Source: Planctomycetota bacterium (lineage in GTDB: Bacteria > Planctomycetota > Phycisphaerae > Sedimentisphaerales > SG8-4). From it: 6,029 nt of DNA. The position numbers and the translations under genes were made by a program. The notes under the pieces are model-generated. The model saw nothing but the letters and a program-made list of their open reading frames with translations. It did no database searches and had not been told where the DNA came from. The stretch lies in assembly GCA_030607345.1 (NCBI GenBank), contig JAUWKC010000114.1:1-6029 (forward strand), read 5' to 3'. Below are positions 1 to 6,029 of the stretch, one piece after another. Numbering within the stretch: the first letter of the stretch is position 1; the number at the start of each line of letters is the position of its first letter.

Positions 1-49
1 CAGCCTGTTGCTGAAAGACGTCCATTTGTTCTTTTCGAATTTTCAGCAT
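1..49 (-). CDS. Partial N-terminus of a small T6SS-associated hypothetical protein
   Basis: Only the first 16 codons are inside the window; the gene continues past the left edge. They read MLKIRKEQMDVFQQQA from the ATG at 49-47. This opening (a short basic stretch, then EQM-x-x-F) resembles small proteins of unknown function that I recall being encoded just after DUF4123 genes in vgrG effector modules. That resemblance is from memory and no search was done. The start lies 18 nt after the stop of the DUF4123 gene, so the two are probably co-transcribed. A purine-rich AGGAAG overlapping that stop is a somewhat distant ribosome binding site (about 14 nt), and GAAAAG is closer. An internal ATG at codon 9 is a possible alternative start. 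Function is unknown; a role in effector handling would be inference from context only. Confidence 0.6.
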   Translation of the reverse strand, partial: MLKIRKEQMDVFQQQA

Positions 50-67
50 ATACTTTTCTGGTTCTTC

Positions 68-613
68 CTACGCTTGTGTAAGAGATACTTTTTCGGCCCG
101 GACCTTTTCGCCGTCGGATGAAAGCCGAAGCAGGACCGACGAGTCTTCATCCTCAAGCATATAACAGCTTATAGGCCCGAAGACAATATTTGTATCCTCG
201 GCATTGCAAGTCGGCAGGTATACCCTGCGCCCCCGCGGGTCATAATAGCGGAAATATATAAGTTTTCCATCCGGATCATAAACCATCAAAACCCTTCGAA
301 AATGCTGGCGCATCGTCCGAATATCAACTTCAGCAGGCGTTATTACGAAGATGCCCCAATGTTTACCCCAGCCTTGCTCGCACACCAGTTTGGTGAAAGG
401 GTGGTCGTATTCCAGTTTGACCCGGTACGGTGCGGCTTCGGCCATATCCGGCTCAAGCTCGCCGCGGTAGAGGCAAATGTTTTCAGGTTCGTGTTCCCAG
501 AGTATCTGCGGCAGCTCCGGTACGGACGCACCATCGAGGACCGCGTACAAGTTGGTCTCAGGTTGTGAAAACAAATGTTCCACAAGCGACTGAGTTACAA
601 CTTTTTCATCCAT
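68..613 (-). CDS. DUF4123 domain protein, putative T6SS effector chaperone/adaptor (Tap/TEC type)
   Basis: A 181-residue cytoplasmic protein with no signal peptide or membrane segment. It has the hallmarks of the DUF4123 family: an early NLYAVLDGA strand (residues 21-29), LYRGEL (48-53), the GWGKHWGIFV segment (81-90), then FRRVLMVYDPDGKLIYFRYYDPR..YLP (105-134) and FGPISCYMLED (145-155). Family members (Tap-1/TEC) bind effectors and load them on the C-terminal region of the VgrG spike without being secreted. The position directly after vgrG supports that role. The effector served is not in the window. I chose ATG 613 because GGAG lies 6 nt before it. A longer version from GTG 640 adds nine residues and overlaps the vgrG stop as TAGTG, but its ribosome binding site is weaker. 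The length is typical of a stand-alone DUF4123 domain. The family call is firm; the partner is inference. Confidence 0.88.
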   Translation of the reverse strand: MDEKVVTQSLVEHLFSQPETNLYAVLDGASVPELPQILWEHEPENICLYRGELEPDMAEAAPYRVKLEYDHPFTKLVCEQGWGKHWGIFVITPAEVDIRTMRQHFRRVLMVYDPDGKLIYFRYYDPRGRRVYLPTCNAEDTNIVFGPISCYMLEDEDSSVLLRLSSDGEKVRAEKVSLTQA

Positions 614-619
614 CAAATT

Positions 620-623
620 CTCC
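620..623 (-). promoter_or_regulatory. Ribosome binding site deciding the DUF4123 gene start
   Basis: GGAG at 623-620 is followed by a 6-nt spacer and the ATG at 613. This is a near-ideal arrangement and favours ATG 613 over the upstream GTG at 640, which has only a weak AGG several bases before it. Confidence 0.6.
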
Positions 624-639
624 GAAATCTGGCGATTCA

Positions 640-1026
640 CTATCCAGCCTGCTGCTTCTTTGCCTTTTCACACTCTTCACAAAATGGCGTGCCGTCTTTG
701 CCTGCCTGCTTTAAGACCTTTGCCTGGGCGCTGTACTTCGCTGGTTTTGGTGGTTTCGGCTTCTTTGGCGCTTTGGACACCTTACCCGGTTTTGCAGTGG
801 CCGCTTCCTTGGGCGGCTTGGCAGCATCAGGTGAGCAGCCGCCTCCCGAGCCTGCTGAGCCGCCGCTATTGATCATTACCATCGGTCCGGAAATGGACAC
901 GCCTGCGGGACCAATATCCACAAAGCCGCCCGCTGCTTTTAGGCTCAACTGCATCCCCGCCTCAATAATCACCTTCATTCCACCCTTGATATGGACGTCC
1001 ATACCGGCTTCCAGCGCGTGTTTCAT
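640..1026 (-). CDS. vgrG: C-terminal fragment of VgrG (spike tip and tail), in the -1 frame of the main vgrG ORF
   Basis: This ORF continues the VgrG protein after the frameshift. From ATG 1026 it encodes 128 residues beginning MKHALEAGMDVHIKGG. It holds the regular hydrophobic/glycine repeats of the VgrG needle (about residues 1-50, ending PMVMINSGG), then a Gly/Ser turn with GCSP near residue 65, a Lys/Pro-rich linker (about 71-97), and a terminal segment ending GTPFCEECEKAKKQQAG. From memory, the final GTPFCE-x-C segment recurs at the end of many full-length VgrGs, so this looks like a proper C-terminus and not decay. On its own it lacks the gp27-like hub and gp5 OB fold, so it cannot form a spike by itself. 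Its ATG overlaps the TGA of the main ORF as ATGA, with AAAGGTGG just upstream, so coupled re-initiation is possible; GTG 1032 is an alternative start. Whether this is a separate protein, an error or a mutation is open. Confidence 0.75.
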   Translation of the reverse strand: MKHALEAGMDVHIKGGMKVIIEAGMQLSLKAAGGFVDIGPAGVSISGPMVMINSGGSAGSGGGCSPDAAKPPKEAATAKPGKVSKAPKKPKPPKPAKYSAQAKVLKQAGKDGTPFCEECEKAKKQQAG

Positions 1027-1040
1027 GCCCACCTTTGCTG
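1023..1040 (-). other. Frameshift junction in vgrG with ATGA stop/start overlap and SD-like sequence
   Basis: On the minus strand the main frame reads CAG CAA AGG TGG GCA TGA. Reading one A twice gives CAG CAA AAG GTG GGC ATG AAA, which restores Q-Q-K-V-G-M-K and the rest of the spike. The implicated run is AAA at 1036-1034, where AAAA would be expected. The same bases place AAAGGTGG about 5 nt before ATG 1026, whose ATG overlaps the TGA stop. The site does not match the X-XXY-YYZ slippery heptamer, so programmed -1 slippage is not strongly supported. A simple one-base deletion or read error in a short homopolymer is the plainest reading. Confidence 0.85.
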
Positions 1041-2735
1041 CAGGTCCATCCCCGCATCAAGAGAGACGGAGCCAGTTATTTTTTCGTTTTGGTCTCCCTT
1101 GACCGTCAAATGTTTATCGCCGTCGACCTGTTCGAATTGATCACTCTTAACAATCAGATGCCGTTCTTTGCCGATATATTCTTTGCTGTTGTTCTTGACG
1201 CGGACATCCTCGTCTTTCTCAGCGTGAATGAATATCTGCTCTTCACCCTTTTTATCCTCGAAACGGATTTCATTAAAGCCTTCACCGCTCTTACTGGAGT
1301 TCGATTTGAGCGTGGACATGGTCTTGTTGGTCGGCAGGTCGTACGGCGGCTTGGCCTGGGCATTGTAGACCCGGCCGGTTATGATGGGCTGGTCCGGGTC
1401 GCCTTCCAGAAAATCGACGATAACTTCCTGGCCGATACGAGGAGTATAAATCGCCCCCCAGTTCTTGCCCGCCCAGACCTGGGCCACCCTTATCCAGCAG
1501 GAGCTGTTTTCGTCAGCCTCGCTGTAACGGTCCCAGTGGAATTTAACTTTGACCCGGCCGTACTCGTCTGTATAAATCTCTTCACCCGAGGTTCCCACAA
1601 CTATTGCCGTCTGCGGGCCGGAAACCGTTGGCTTTGGTGTAGTGCGCGGTGCGCGAAACGCCTGGTCCGCGGCGATTGCTGTAAATTTGCACGCATAGAC
1701 ACACTCACCGCTTTCCTCAGTGGAAGATAAGTATTCGTTGCCTTCAATCTTGTAGCTTGCGGAGGTAATCAGGTAATTGCCGTTCCGGTCGTCGCGCGGA
1801 TGGTCGGTGAGTTTAAATGTAAAGCCAGGGCAGATACCGCGGCAATCGCAGTCGGCCGTTGCGACCTCAAACTGGGCCTGAATTTCTTCGATGCGCTTCC
1901 TGGCGTAGCCGTCCCCATCGCCGGTCTCGGTATATTTACCGGGATAATCGTAAATTTCGTAATCCGCCGCCGCGTGCTTACGGCTCACTTTGGCTCTTAC
2001 CTCCAGAGCCTTCTTGGTATCTTTGAAATCAAAATCGTTCAGGGCGTACGAGACGGGCTGTAGATGTGTCTCGACGACCCAGTCCGAAATACACCCTTCG
2101 GTTTGGGTCCCCTTGTCGGCAGCATGGTATTCGATTTCGTCGAACTCAGGATAAGACTCATGGGCGCTGGGCGAATCAGCCAGAACCAGGTTGTGTTTGC
2201 CGTTCTCATGCTTAAAGAAATAGTAAATCCCTTCCTGCTCCATGAGTCGGCTCACAAAATCAAAGTCGGTCTCGCGGTATTGGACGCAGTACTCTTTCTT
2301 GGAATAGTTTCCGCTCAGGGCGTCCTCGAAGTCCTTCAGTTCATGTTTTTTGAAAACTTCCTTGATTATGTCCGGGATTTTTTGGTCCTGGTAGATACGG
2401 CAGTCTGCGGTTCGGGTCAGGAACCACAGCCAGGGCACCACTGTGGCTTGGTATCGGGCCAGCCGGCCGTAGGCTGTTACCTGGGTGAAGTGGTTGATAT
2501 AGCCGTTGAAGTAGCGGGTCTTGCCGGCGCCAAGCTTCAGGCTGATGGTCACGTTCTGCCCGACGATTTCTTCGGCCTTAATCTGAGGATTCTCGCTGAC
2601 TAACTCCAGCTTATATTCGAACAGCCGGCCCAGATGCTCGGTGCCGGACATACTTACCAGCAAAAGGACTTCTTCGCCCAATGGCGTCTTCCCAATCGCC
2701 AGCTCTCTATTCTTCTGGGTAAGTTTCTCTGGCAT
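1023..2735 (-). CDS. vgrG: VgrG/TssI type VI secretion spike protein, main ORF, ended early by a frameshift
   Basis: 570 residues encoding most of the T6SS spike. After the start, TQKNRELAIGKTPLGEEVLLL opens the gp27-like hub domain, which runs to about residue 385 and includes the conserved CVQYRETDFDFVSRLMEQEGIYYFF segment (150-174). The gp5-like OB fold follows with TDEYGRVKVKFHWDR (389-403), CWIRVAQVWAGKNWGAIYTPRIGQEVIVDFLEGDPDQPIITGRVYN (413-458) and RFEDKKGEEQIFIHAEKDE (491-509). The needle repeats then begin, and the frame ends at TGA 1025-1023 after DAGMDLQQRWA. Re-reading one A at 1034-1036 gives QQKVGMKHALEAG and joins this ORF to the next, for a total of about 698 residues, a normal VgrG length. 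VgrG trimers cap the Hcp tube and are delivered with effectors into the target. Start ATG 2735 has GAGG 12 nt upstream, a rather long spacing, but the N-terminus matches the family. No dedicated effector domain is seen in the VgrG sequence. Confidence 0.93.
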   Translation of the reverse strand: MPEKLTQKNRELAIGKTPLGEEVLLLVSMSGTEHLGRLFEYKLELVSENPQIKAEEIVGQNVTISLKLGAGKTRYFNGYINHFTQVTAYGRLARYQATVVPWLWFLTRTADCRIYQDQKIPDIIKEVFKKHELKDFEDALSGNYSKKEYCVQYRETDFDFVSRLMEQEGIYYFFKHENGKHNLVLADSPSAHESYPEFDEIEYHAADKGTQTEGCISDWVVETHLQPVSYALNDFDFKDTKKALEVRAKVSRKHAAADYEIYDYPGKYTETGDGDGYARKRIEEIQAQFEVATADCDCRGICPGFTFKLTDHPRDDRNGNYLITSASYKIEGNEYLSSTEESGECVYACKFTAIAADQAFRAPRTTPKPTVSGPQTAIVVGTSGEEIYTDEYGRVKVKFHWDRYSEADENSSCWIRVAQVWAGKNWGAIYTPRIGQEVIVDFLEGDPDQPIITGRVYNAQAKPPYDLPTNKTMSTLKSNSSKSGEGFNEIRFEDKKGEEQIFIHAEKDEDVRVKNNSKEYIGKERHLIVKSDQFEQVDGDKHLTVKGDQNEKITGSVSLDAGMDLQQRWA

Positions 2736-2843
2736 TGTATAATTCTACCTCTTTTGCATCGAAACCACTTTAGTTTACACTTGCCGCTGACTTTATGCAA
2801 TAGTTATCGTTTCATCGCTTGTTGTGTCTTTGCGACGTACGTT
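2736..2843 (-). promoter_or_regulatory. clpV-vgrG intergenic region with a weak promoter candidate
   Basis: These 108 nt separate the clpV stop from the vgrG start. A weak sigma70-like pair is visible: TTGCAT at 2800-2795, a 17-nt spacer, then TAAACT at 2777-2772, which would start transcription about 30 nt before vgrG. Each box matches its consensus at only 3-4 of 6 positions. An 8-bp palindrome, ACGTACGT, sits at 2842-2835 right after the clpV stop. No hairpin followed by a T run is present, so read-through from clpV is plausible. No sigma54 GG-N10-GC motif with good flanks was found. Confidence 0.25.
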
Positions 2844-5636
2844 TCAGTCGAACGAATATGTAAACTCGCTGTCTTTAACTCCTACATGGACGCGTTTTGC
2901 GGCTTTACCTTCCATAAGCCGGGTCAGCAATTCCTGGCTGATTTCCGGAAGTAAAGTATTGGTCAGAATCGCATCAACCATTCGGGCGCCGCTTTCAACG
3001 TCGGTACAGCGGCTGCCAATAAGCTCGACGACCTTATCATCATAGGTAAACGGTATCTTGTGATTTTCCTGTGTACGACGACCAATCCTTCCCAACTGCA
3101 GGCCAATAATGAGCTTTAGTGTCTCGTCACTGATCGGATAATAGGGCACGACGACCAGGCGGCCGAGCAGGGCCGCAGGGAAAACCTCAAGTAAGGGTTT
3201 TCGCAGGGCCTTGCATATACCTTCCGGCTCGGGCATCAGCTTCGGATCTTTGCACATGTCCATAATAAGATCGGTGCCCACATTGCTGGTGAGCAGAATA
3301 ATTGTATTCTTGAAGTCGATGAGGCGTCCCTCGGCGTCTTCCATCTGGCCTTTGTCGAATACCTGAAAGAATATCTCATGAACGTCACGATGTGCTTTTT
3401 CGACTTCGTCAAGGAGGACAATGCTGTATGGACGCCGCCGTACTGCCTCGGTCAAAACACCACCTTCTCCATAGCCGACATATCCGGGAGGAGAGCCCTT
3501 GAGCGTTGATACCGTGTGGGCCTCCTGAAACTCGCTCATGTTGATAGTGGTTATGTTGCTCTCGTCCCCATAGAGAGCTTCCGCCAGTGCCAGTGCCGTT
3601 TCAGTTTTGCCTACGCCACTGGGTCCGACCAGGAACATTACAGCAATCGGTCGATTCGGATTCTCTATGCCGGCACGCGAGGTCTTAATGCGTTTGGCAA
3701 CTGCCGCCAGCGCATGGTCCTGACCCATCACGCGCTCTCGGAGCTTGTCATCCAAATGCAGAACCGCTTCAATCTCATTCTTGACCATTCCCCCAACCGG
3801 AATCCCCGTCCAGTCGGCGACTACGGAACCGACTGCCTGGGCATCAACACATGGAAGAATCAATGGCTTTTCGCCCTGTAAGGTCCTGAGTTGTTTCTGT
3901 AGTTTCTTGAGTTCTTTTAGTAATTGTTTCCTGTCGATTTGTTCTGCAGCATCTGCTTTTTCACTTTCTTTGGCTGTTGCTTCGGTGGTCTCGGAAGTCT
4001 CGGCTTCAGGTTCCTGCTCGGTTTTCTTTTTGGTCTTGGCGCTTTCCTTTTCAGTTTCTTTTGCTTGTTCAATCGTGCCCTCACCGGACTGGCGCAGTTT
4101 AGCTCGAATGTCCAGAATGGAGTCAACCAGCTCTTTCTCTTTTTTCCAGCGGTCTTCCAGCTCGGTCTGTCTTTTACGTTCGGCTTTGAGCTTTTCGGTG
4201 ATTTCGGACTCACGGGTTTTGTGGTCTACGCCGGTTGCAGTTTCTCTGCCTATGATTTCCAGCTCTGTCTCAAGTGCCTGGATTCGACGTCGGCAGTCGT
4301 CCAGTTCCGGCGGTACTGCATGCTGGCTGATGGCCACTCGTGCGCACGCGGTGTCGGTCAGGCTTACCGCTTTGTCGGGCAGTTGACGCTCAGCGATATA
4401 CCGGTGCGAGAGACGAACTGCCGCATCCAGGGCCTCATCCAGGATTTGTACGCGATGATGTTTCTCAAGGTTTGAAGCCAGTGCCCGCATCATCATCAAA
4501 GCGTTTTCTTCCTCCGGCTCATCGACCTTAACTACCTGGAACCTTCGGGTCAGTGCAGGGTCTTTCTCGATATATTTTTTATACTCCGCCCACGTTGTGG
4601 CCGCAATGGTCCGGAGCGTACCGCGTGCCAGTGCTGGTTTTAGCAAGTTCGCAGCATCGCCGGTACCCGCTGCCCCTCCGGCCCCGATTAGCGTATGTGC
4701 TTCGTCGATGAACAGGATAATCGGCTTGGGCGAGCTTTGCACTTCCTCTATGACTTGGCGCAGACGGTTCTCAAACTCGCCTTTCATGCTGGCGCCTGCC
4801 TGCAGCAGACCAATGTCCAGCACGCGCACCGCCACGTCCTTAAGTGACGGTGGCACGTCACCGGCAACAATCCTCTGGGCGAAACCTTCGACCACCGCCG
4901 TCTTTCCGACACCCGCCTCGCCGGTTAGAATCGGGTTGTTCTGACGTCGGCGCATGAGGACATCTACAATCTGCCGGATTTCTCCATCGCGTCCTACTAT
5001 GGGGTCCATTTCACCACTGCGTGCCTTTTCAGTAAGATCAACCGAAAATCTTCCCAGGGCTTCCTGCTTTCCCATCGCCGCCGGTGCCAATTCTCCGGTG
5101 TCGGCACCGGTTTCGGCCTCGGCTCGCAGTGAACTGCCATCGGTTGCTGCCAGAGTTTCCTCCGGCGAGCCCGCAACAATTTTTTCGTAATTGTCCGTTA
5201 GTTGCTCGAGCTTGATTTTGTCGAACTCTTTTGAGATTCGCAGGAGAACATTCTTGAGCCCGCTGGTTTTCAGGATGCCCACTATCAGGTGGCCCGTGCG
5301 AATTTGTGATTCACCGAAAAGCAGACTGCCGAAAACCCACCCGCGCTCGACGGACTCCTCAAGATGGGAAGACAGGTCCGAGATGGAAGTGGAGCCCCGA
5401 GGCAGTCTGTCCAGTTCGGCCGTCATATCGGCGGCGAGCCGAGAAGGATCAATCTCGAAGTGCTTTATAATGCGGTGAAGGTCCGAGTCGGGCAACTTCA
5501 GGATCTGGTGCAGCCTGTGCCCCAGCTCCACGTACGGGTTGCCGCGTAACTTGCAGAAGATTGTGGCGCCTTCGATGGCTTTGTAGCCTATACTATTGAG
5601 CTTACCGAACAAGGATGTGCGAGATATTTCAGCCAT
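2844..5636 (-). CDS. clpV: ClpV/TssH, AAA+ ATPase of the type VI secretion system
   Basis: 930-residue class I Clp/Hsp100 ATPase that remodels the contracted TssB/TssC sheath in the cytoplasm so its subunits can be reused. Layout: N-terminal substrate-binding domain (about 1-160), linker, first AAA+ domain with Walker A GEAGVGKT (239-246), pore loop GASMKGEFE (281-289), Walker B ILFIDEAH (307-314) and DPALTRRF arginine-finger region (359-366). A coiled-coil middle region follows (about 445-590), then the second AAA+ domain with Walker A GPSGVGKT (671-678), pore loop GYVGYGEGG (718-726), Walker B LLDEVEKAH (741-749), TSN sensor 1 (783-785) and GAR sensor 2 (883-885). The T6SS variant and not ClpB is indicated by the DWTGIPVGGMV linker (608-618), the shortened middle domain starting with a TELEIIGRETATGVDH-type stretch, and vgrG next door. 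Middle residues 516-568 are an unusual charged low-complexity insert. Start ATG 5636 has AAAGGA 7 nt upstream. All catalytic motifs look intact. Confidence 0.96.
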   Translation of the reverse strand: MAEISRTSLFGKLNSIGYKAIEGATIFCKLRGNPYVELGHRLHQILKLPDSDLHRIIKHFEIDPSRLAADMTAELDRLPRGSTSISDLSSHLEESVERGWVFGSLLFGESQIRTGHLIVGILKTSGLKNVLLRISKEFDKIKLEQLTDNYEKIVAGSPEETLAATDGSSLRAEAETGADTGELAPAAMGKQEALGRFSVDLTEKARSGEMDPIVGRDGEIRQIVDVLMRRRQNNPILTGEAGVGKTAVVEGFAQRIVAGDVPPSLKDVAVRVLDIGLLQAGASMKGEFENRLRQVIEEVQSSPKPIILFIDEAHTLIGAGGAAGTGDAANLLKPALARGTLRTIAATTWAEYKKYIEKDPALTRRFQVVKVDEPEEENALMMMRALASNLEKHHRVQILDEALDAAVRLSHRYIAERQLPDKAVSLTDTACARVAISQHAVPPELDDCRRRIQALETELEIIGRETATGVDHKTRESEITEKLKAERKRQTELEDRWKKEKELVDSILDIRAKLRQSGEGTIEQAKETEKESAKTKKKTEQEPEAETSETTEATAKESEKADAAEQIDRKQLLKELKKLQKQLRTLQGEKPLILPCVDAQAVGSVVADWTGIPVGGMVKNEIEAVLHLDDKLRERVMGQDHALAAVAKRIKTSRAGIENPNRPIAVMFLVGPSGVGKTETALALAEALYGDESNITTINMSEFQEAHTVSTLKGSPPGYVGYGEGGVLTEAVRRRPYSIVLLDEVEKAHRDVHEIFFQVFDKGQMEDAEGRLIDFKNTIILLTSNVGTDLIMDMCKDPKLMPEPEGICKALRKPLLEVFPAALLGRLVVVPYYPISDETLKLIIGLQLGRIGRRTQENHKIPFTYDDKVVELIGSRCTDVESGARMVDAILTNTLLPEISQELLTRLMEGKAAKRVHVGVKDSEFTYSFD
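3933..4091 (-). other. Low-complexity Glu/Lys/Thr-rich insertion in the ClpV middle region
   Basis: Residues about 516-568 of ClpV are almost entirely E, K, T, A and S (for example KETEKESAKTKKKTEQEPEA). They lie between the two halves of the middle coiled coil and interrupt neither ATPase domain. The reading frame stays open and the flanking coiled coil resumes with KQLLKELKKLQKQLRTLQGE. This segment is probably flexible and solvent exposed. It accounts for ClpV being somewhat longer than the roughly 870-900 residues I recall for typical members. Confidence 0.65.
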
Positions 5637-5862
5637 GGTCCAATCCTTTCGCCTTTCTTATTCAGCCGTGGATGTACAAATGTTCCGACGCGAGCCGCTT
5701 GTAGGTATAGTCCTGAAAGTATAAGTCACTGACTCCGCCACACGTGGGACGCCGGGATTCCTTACACACGGAAATTTCCTTTGTATTTACATATGTTTGT
5801 AGCTGACTCGCTTTTTTCTGTCAAATTCTTTTTTCGGTTTTCTTGCGAAAAGGATGCGTTTT
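5637..5862 (-). promoter_or_regulatory. clpV upstream region with candidate sigma70 promoter and long leader
   Basis: This 226-nt AT-rich gap lies between the upstream partial gene and clpV. The best promoter candidate is TTGACA (5824-5819, perfect -35), a 17-nt spacer, and TACAAA (5801-5796, 4 of 6 in the -10). Transcription would begin near 5789 and leave a leader of about 150 nt. The leader holds three short perfect symmetric elements: ACATATGT (5796-5789), GGAAATTTCC (5779-5770) and AGTCA-C-TGACT (5734-5724), plus CACGTG at 5746-5741. TATACT at 5723-5718 could be a second -10 but lacks a good -35. The end of the leader carries the clpV ribosome binding site AAAGGA (5649-5644). No clear terminator for the upstream gene is visible; CTTTTC-GCAA-GAAAAC (around 5850-5835) has only a 5-bp AU-rich stem. 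Confidence 0.45.
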
Positions 5863-6027
5863 CTATGAGCTGGATTTACCGGGACCGCCGGTGGGGCTCA
5901 GGAATCCGGACCGCATGAGATTTTGAACTACGGTCAAGCAGGTAGGGATAATTGTTTCCGGGTCGGTTTTGGCTCGACCGGCCACCTCCTCCAGAAGCTC
6001 GCGCAAGGTTCGCCGGCCATTACAACC
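5863..6027 (-). CDS. C-terminal end of an unidentified protein (partial, runs off right edge)
   Basis: The last 54 codons of an ORF open to the right edge, ending at TAG 5865-5863. They read GCNGRRTLRELLEEVAGR, then about 20 residues with a second helix, LTVVQNLMRSGFL, and a flexible Ser/Gly/Pro tail (SPTGGPGKSSS). It is the only minus-strand frame open from the edge over this length; the other two stop within about 30 codons. The pattern G-R-R-T-L-R-E-L-L, a spacer, then a helix ending in SGFL resembles C-terminal winged-helix modules in several bacterial proteins, where a 'DGxRTxxEL...LxxxGLL' pattern is common. That is a loose similarity, not an identification. It is co-directional with the T6SS genes, but a strong promoter candidate lies between it and clpV, so it need not belong to the same system. 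Confidence 0.55.
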   Translation of the reverse strand, partial: GCNGRRTLRELLEEVAGRAKTDPETIIPTCLTVVQNLMRSGFLSPTGGPGKSSS

Positions 6028-6029
6028 AG

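Noticed and set aside
1032..1040. Programmed -1 ribosomal frameshifting in vgrG
   Set aside because: The frame change is exactly -1, but CAG CAA AGG does not form a canonical X-XXY-YYZ heptamer, and I looked for no downstream structure beyond this. A deletion, read error or coupled re-initiation is simpler.
575..1730. Long plus-strand ORFs opposite vgrG (575-1102 and 1035-1730)
   Set aside because: They lie antisense to the well-supported VgrG and DUF4123 frames, lack recognisable domains, and are best read as shadow ORFs.
2064..2603. 179-codon plus-strand ORF with hydrophobic stretches opposite vgrG
   Set aside because: It is the antisense shadow of the conserved VgrG hub, with no family match or ribosome binding context that I can see.
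2764..2785. Possible sigma54 promoter before vgrG
   Set aside because: No GG and GC pair with the required 10-nt spacing and matching flanks was found.
3745..4475. Plus-strand ORFs rich in Ser/Phe/Leu opposite the ClpV middle region, resembling membrane proteins
   Set aside because: The composition is simply the complement of the Glu/Lys-rich ClpV insert and does not indicate a real gene.
2844..5636. ClpB (general disaggregase) as the identity of the AAA+ protein
   Set aside because: The middle region lacks the full ClpB-type M-domain, the N-terminus and linker fit ClpV, and vgrG lies directly downstream.
5835..5850. Hairpin CTTTTC-GCAA-GAAAAC after the upstream gene as a terminator
   Set aside because: The stem is only 5 bp, AU-rich, and not followed by a clean T run on the minus strand.

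Overview
All genes supported in this window lie on the minus strand and read from right to left. They form the end of a type VI secretion system (T6SS) locus and the start of its spike/effector module. In transcription order they are: the last 54 codons of an unidentified protein (from the right edge to 5863); a 226-nt gap with a good candidate promoter; the T6SS unfoldase clpV/tssH (5636-2844); a 108-nt gap; vgrG/tssI, split by a one-base frameshift into a main ORF (2735-1023) and a C-terminal ORF (1026-640); a DUF4123 effector-chaperone gene (613-68); and the first 16 codons of a small protein often found at this position (49-1). No RNA gene, CRISPR array, insertion sequence or convincing terminator was seen.

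Organism: a contractile-tail T6SS with ClpV means a Gram-negative (diderm) bacterium. Base composition is moderate, slightly GC-rich in the genes and AT-rich in the gaps. Nothing fixes the phylum. An environmental lineage such as Planctomycetota or a deltaproteobacterial group would fit, but that is only an impression.

How the genes work together: VgrG is the trimeric spike at the tip of the T6SS tube. DUF4123 proteins load effectors onto VgrG or PAAR tips. After contraction, ClpV disassembles the TssB/TssC sheath for reuse. The order clpV, vgrG, DUF4123, small hypothetical suggests that effector and PAAR genes follow beyond the left edge.

The main point of interest is the split vgrG. The break is one missing A in an AAA run. 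The rest of the spike tip and the conserved C-terminal tail stay open in the -1 frame. The break also creates an ATGA stop/start overlap with a Shine-Dalgarno-like AAAGGTGG just upstream. It could be a sequencing or assembly error, a recent mutation, or a two-polypeptide spike made by coupled translation. Smaller points are a long charged insertion in the ClpV middle region, the leader of clpV with several short palindromes, and the unidentified winged-helix-like C-terminus upstream.
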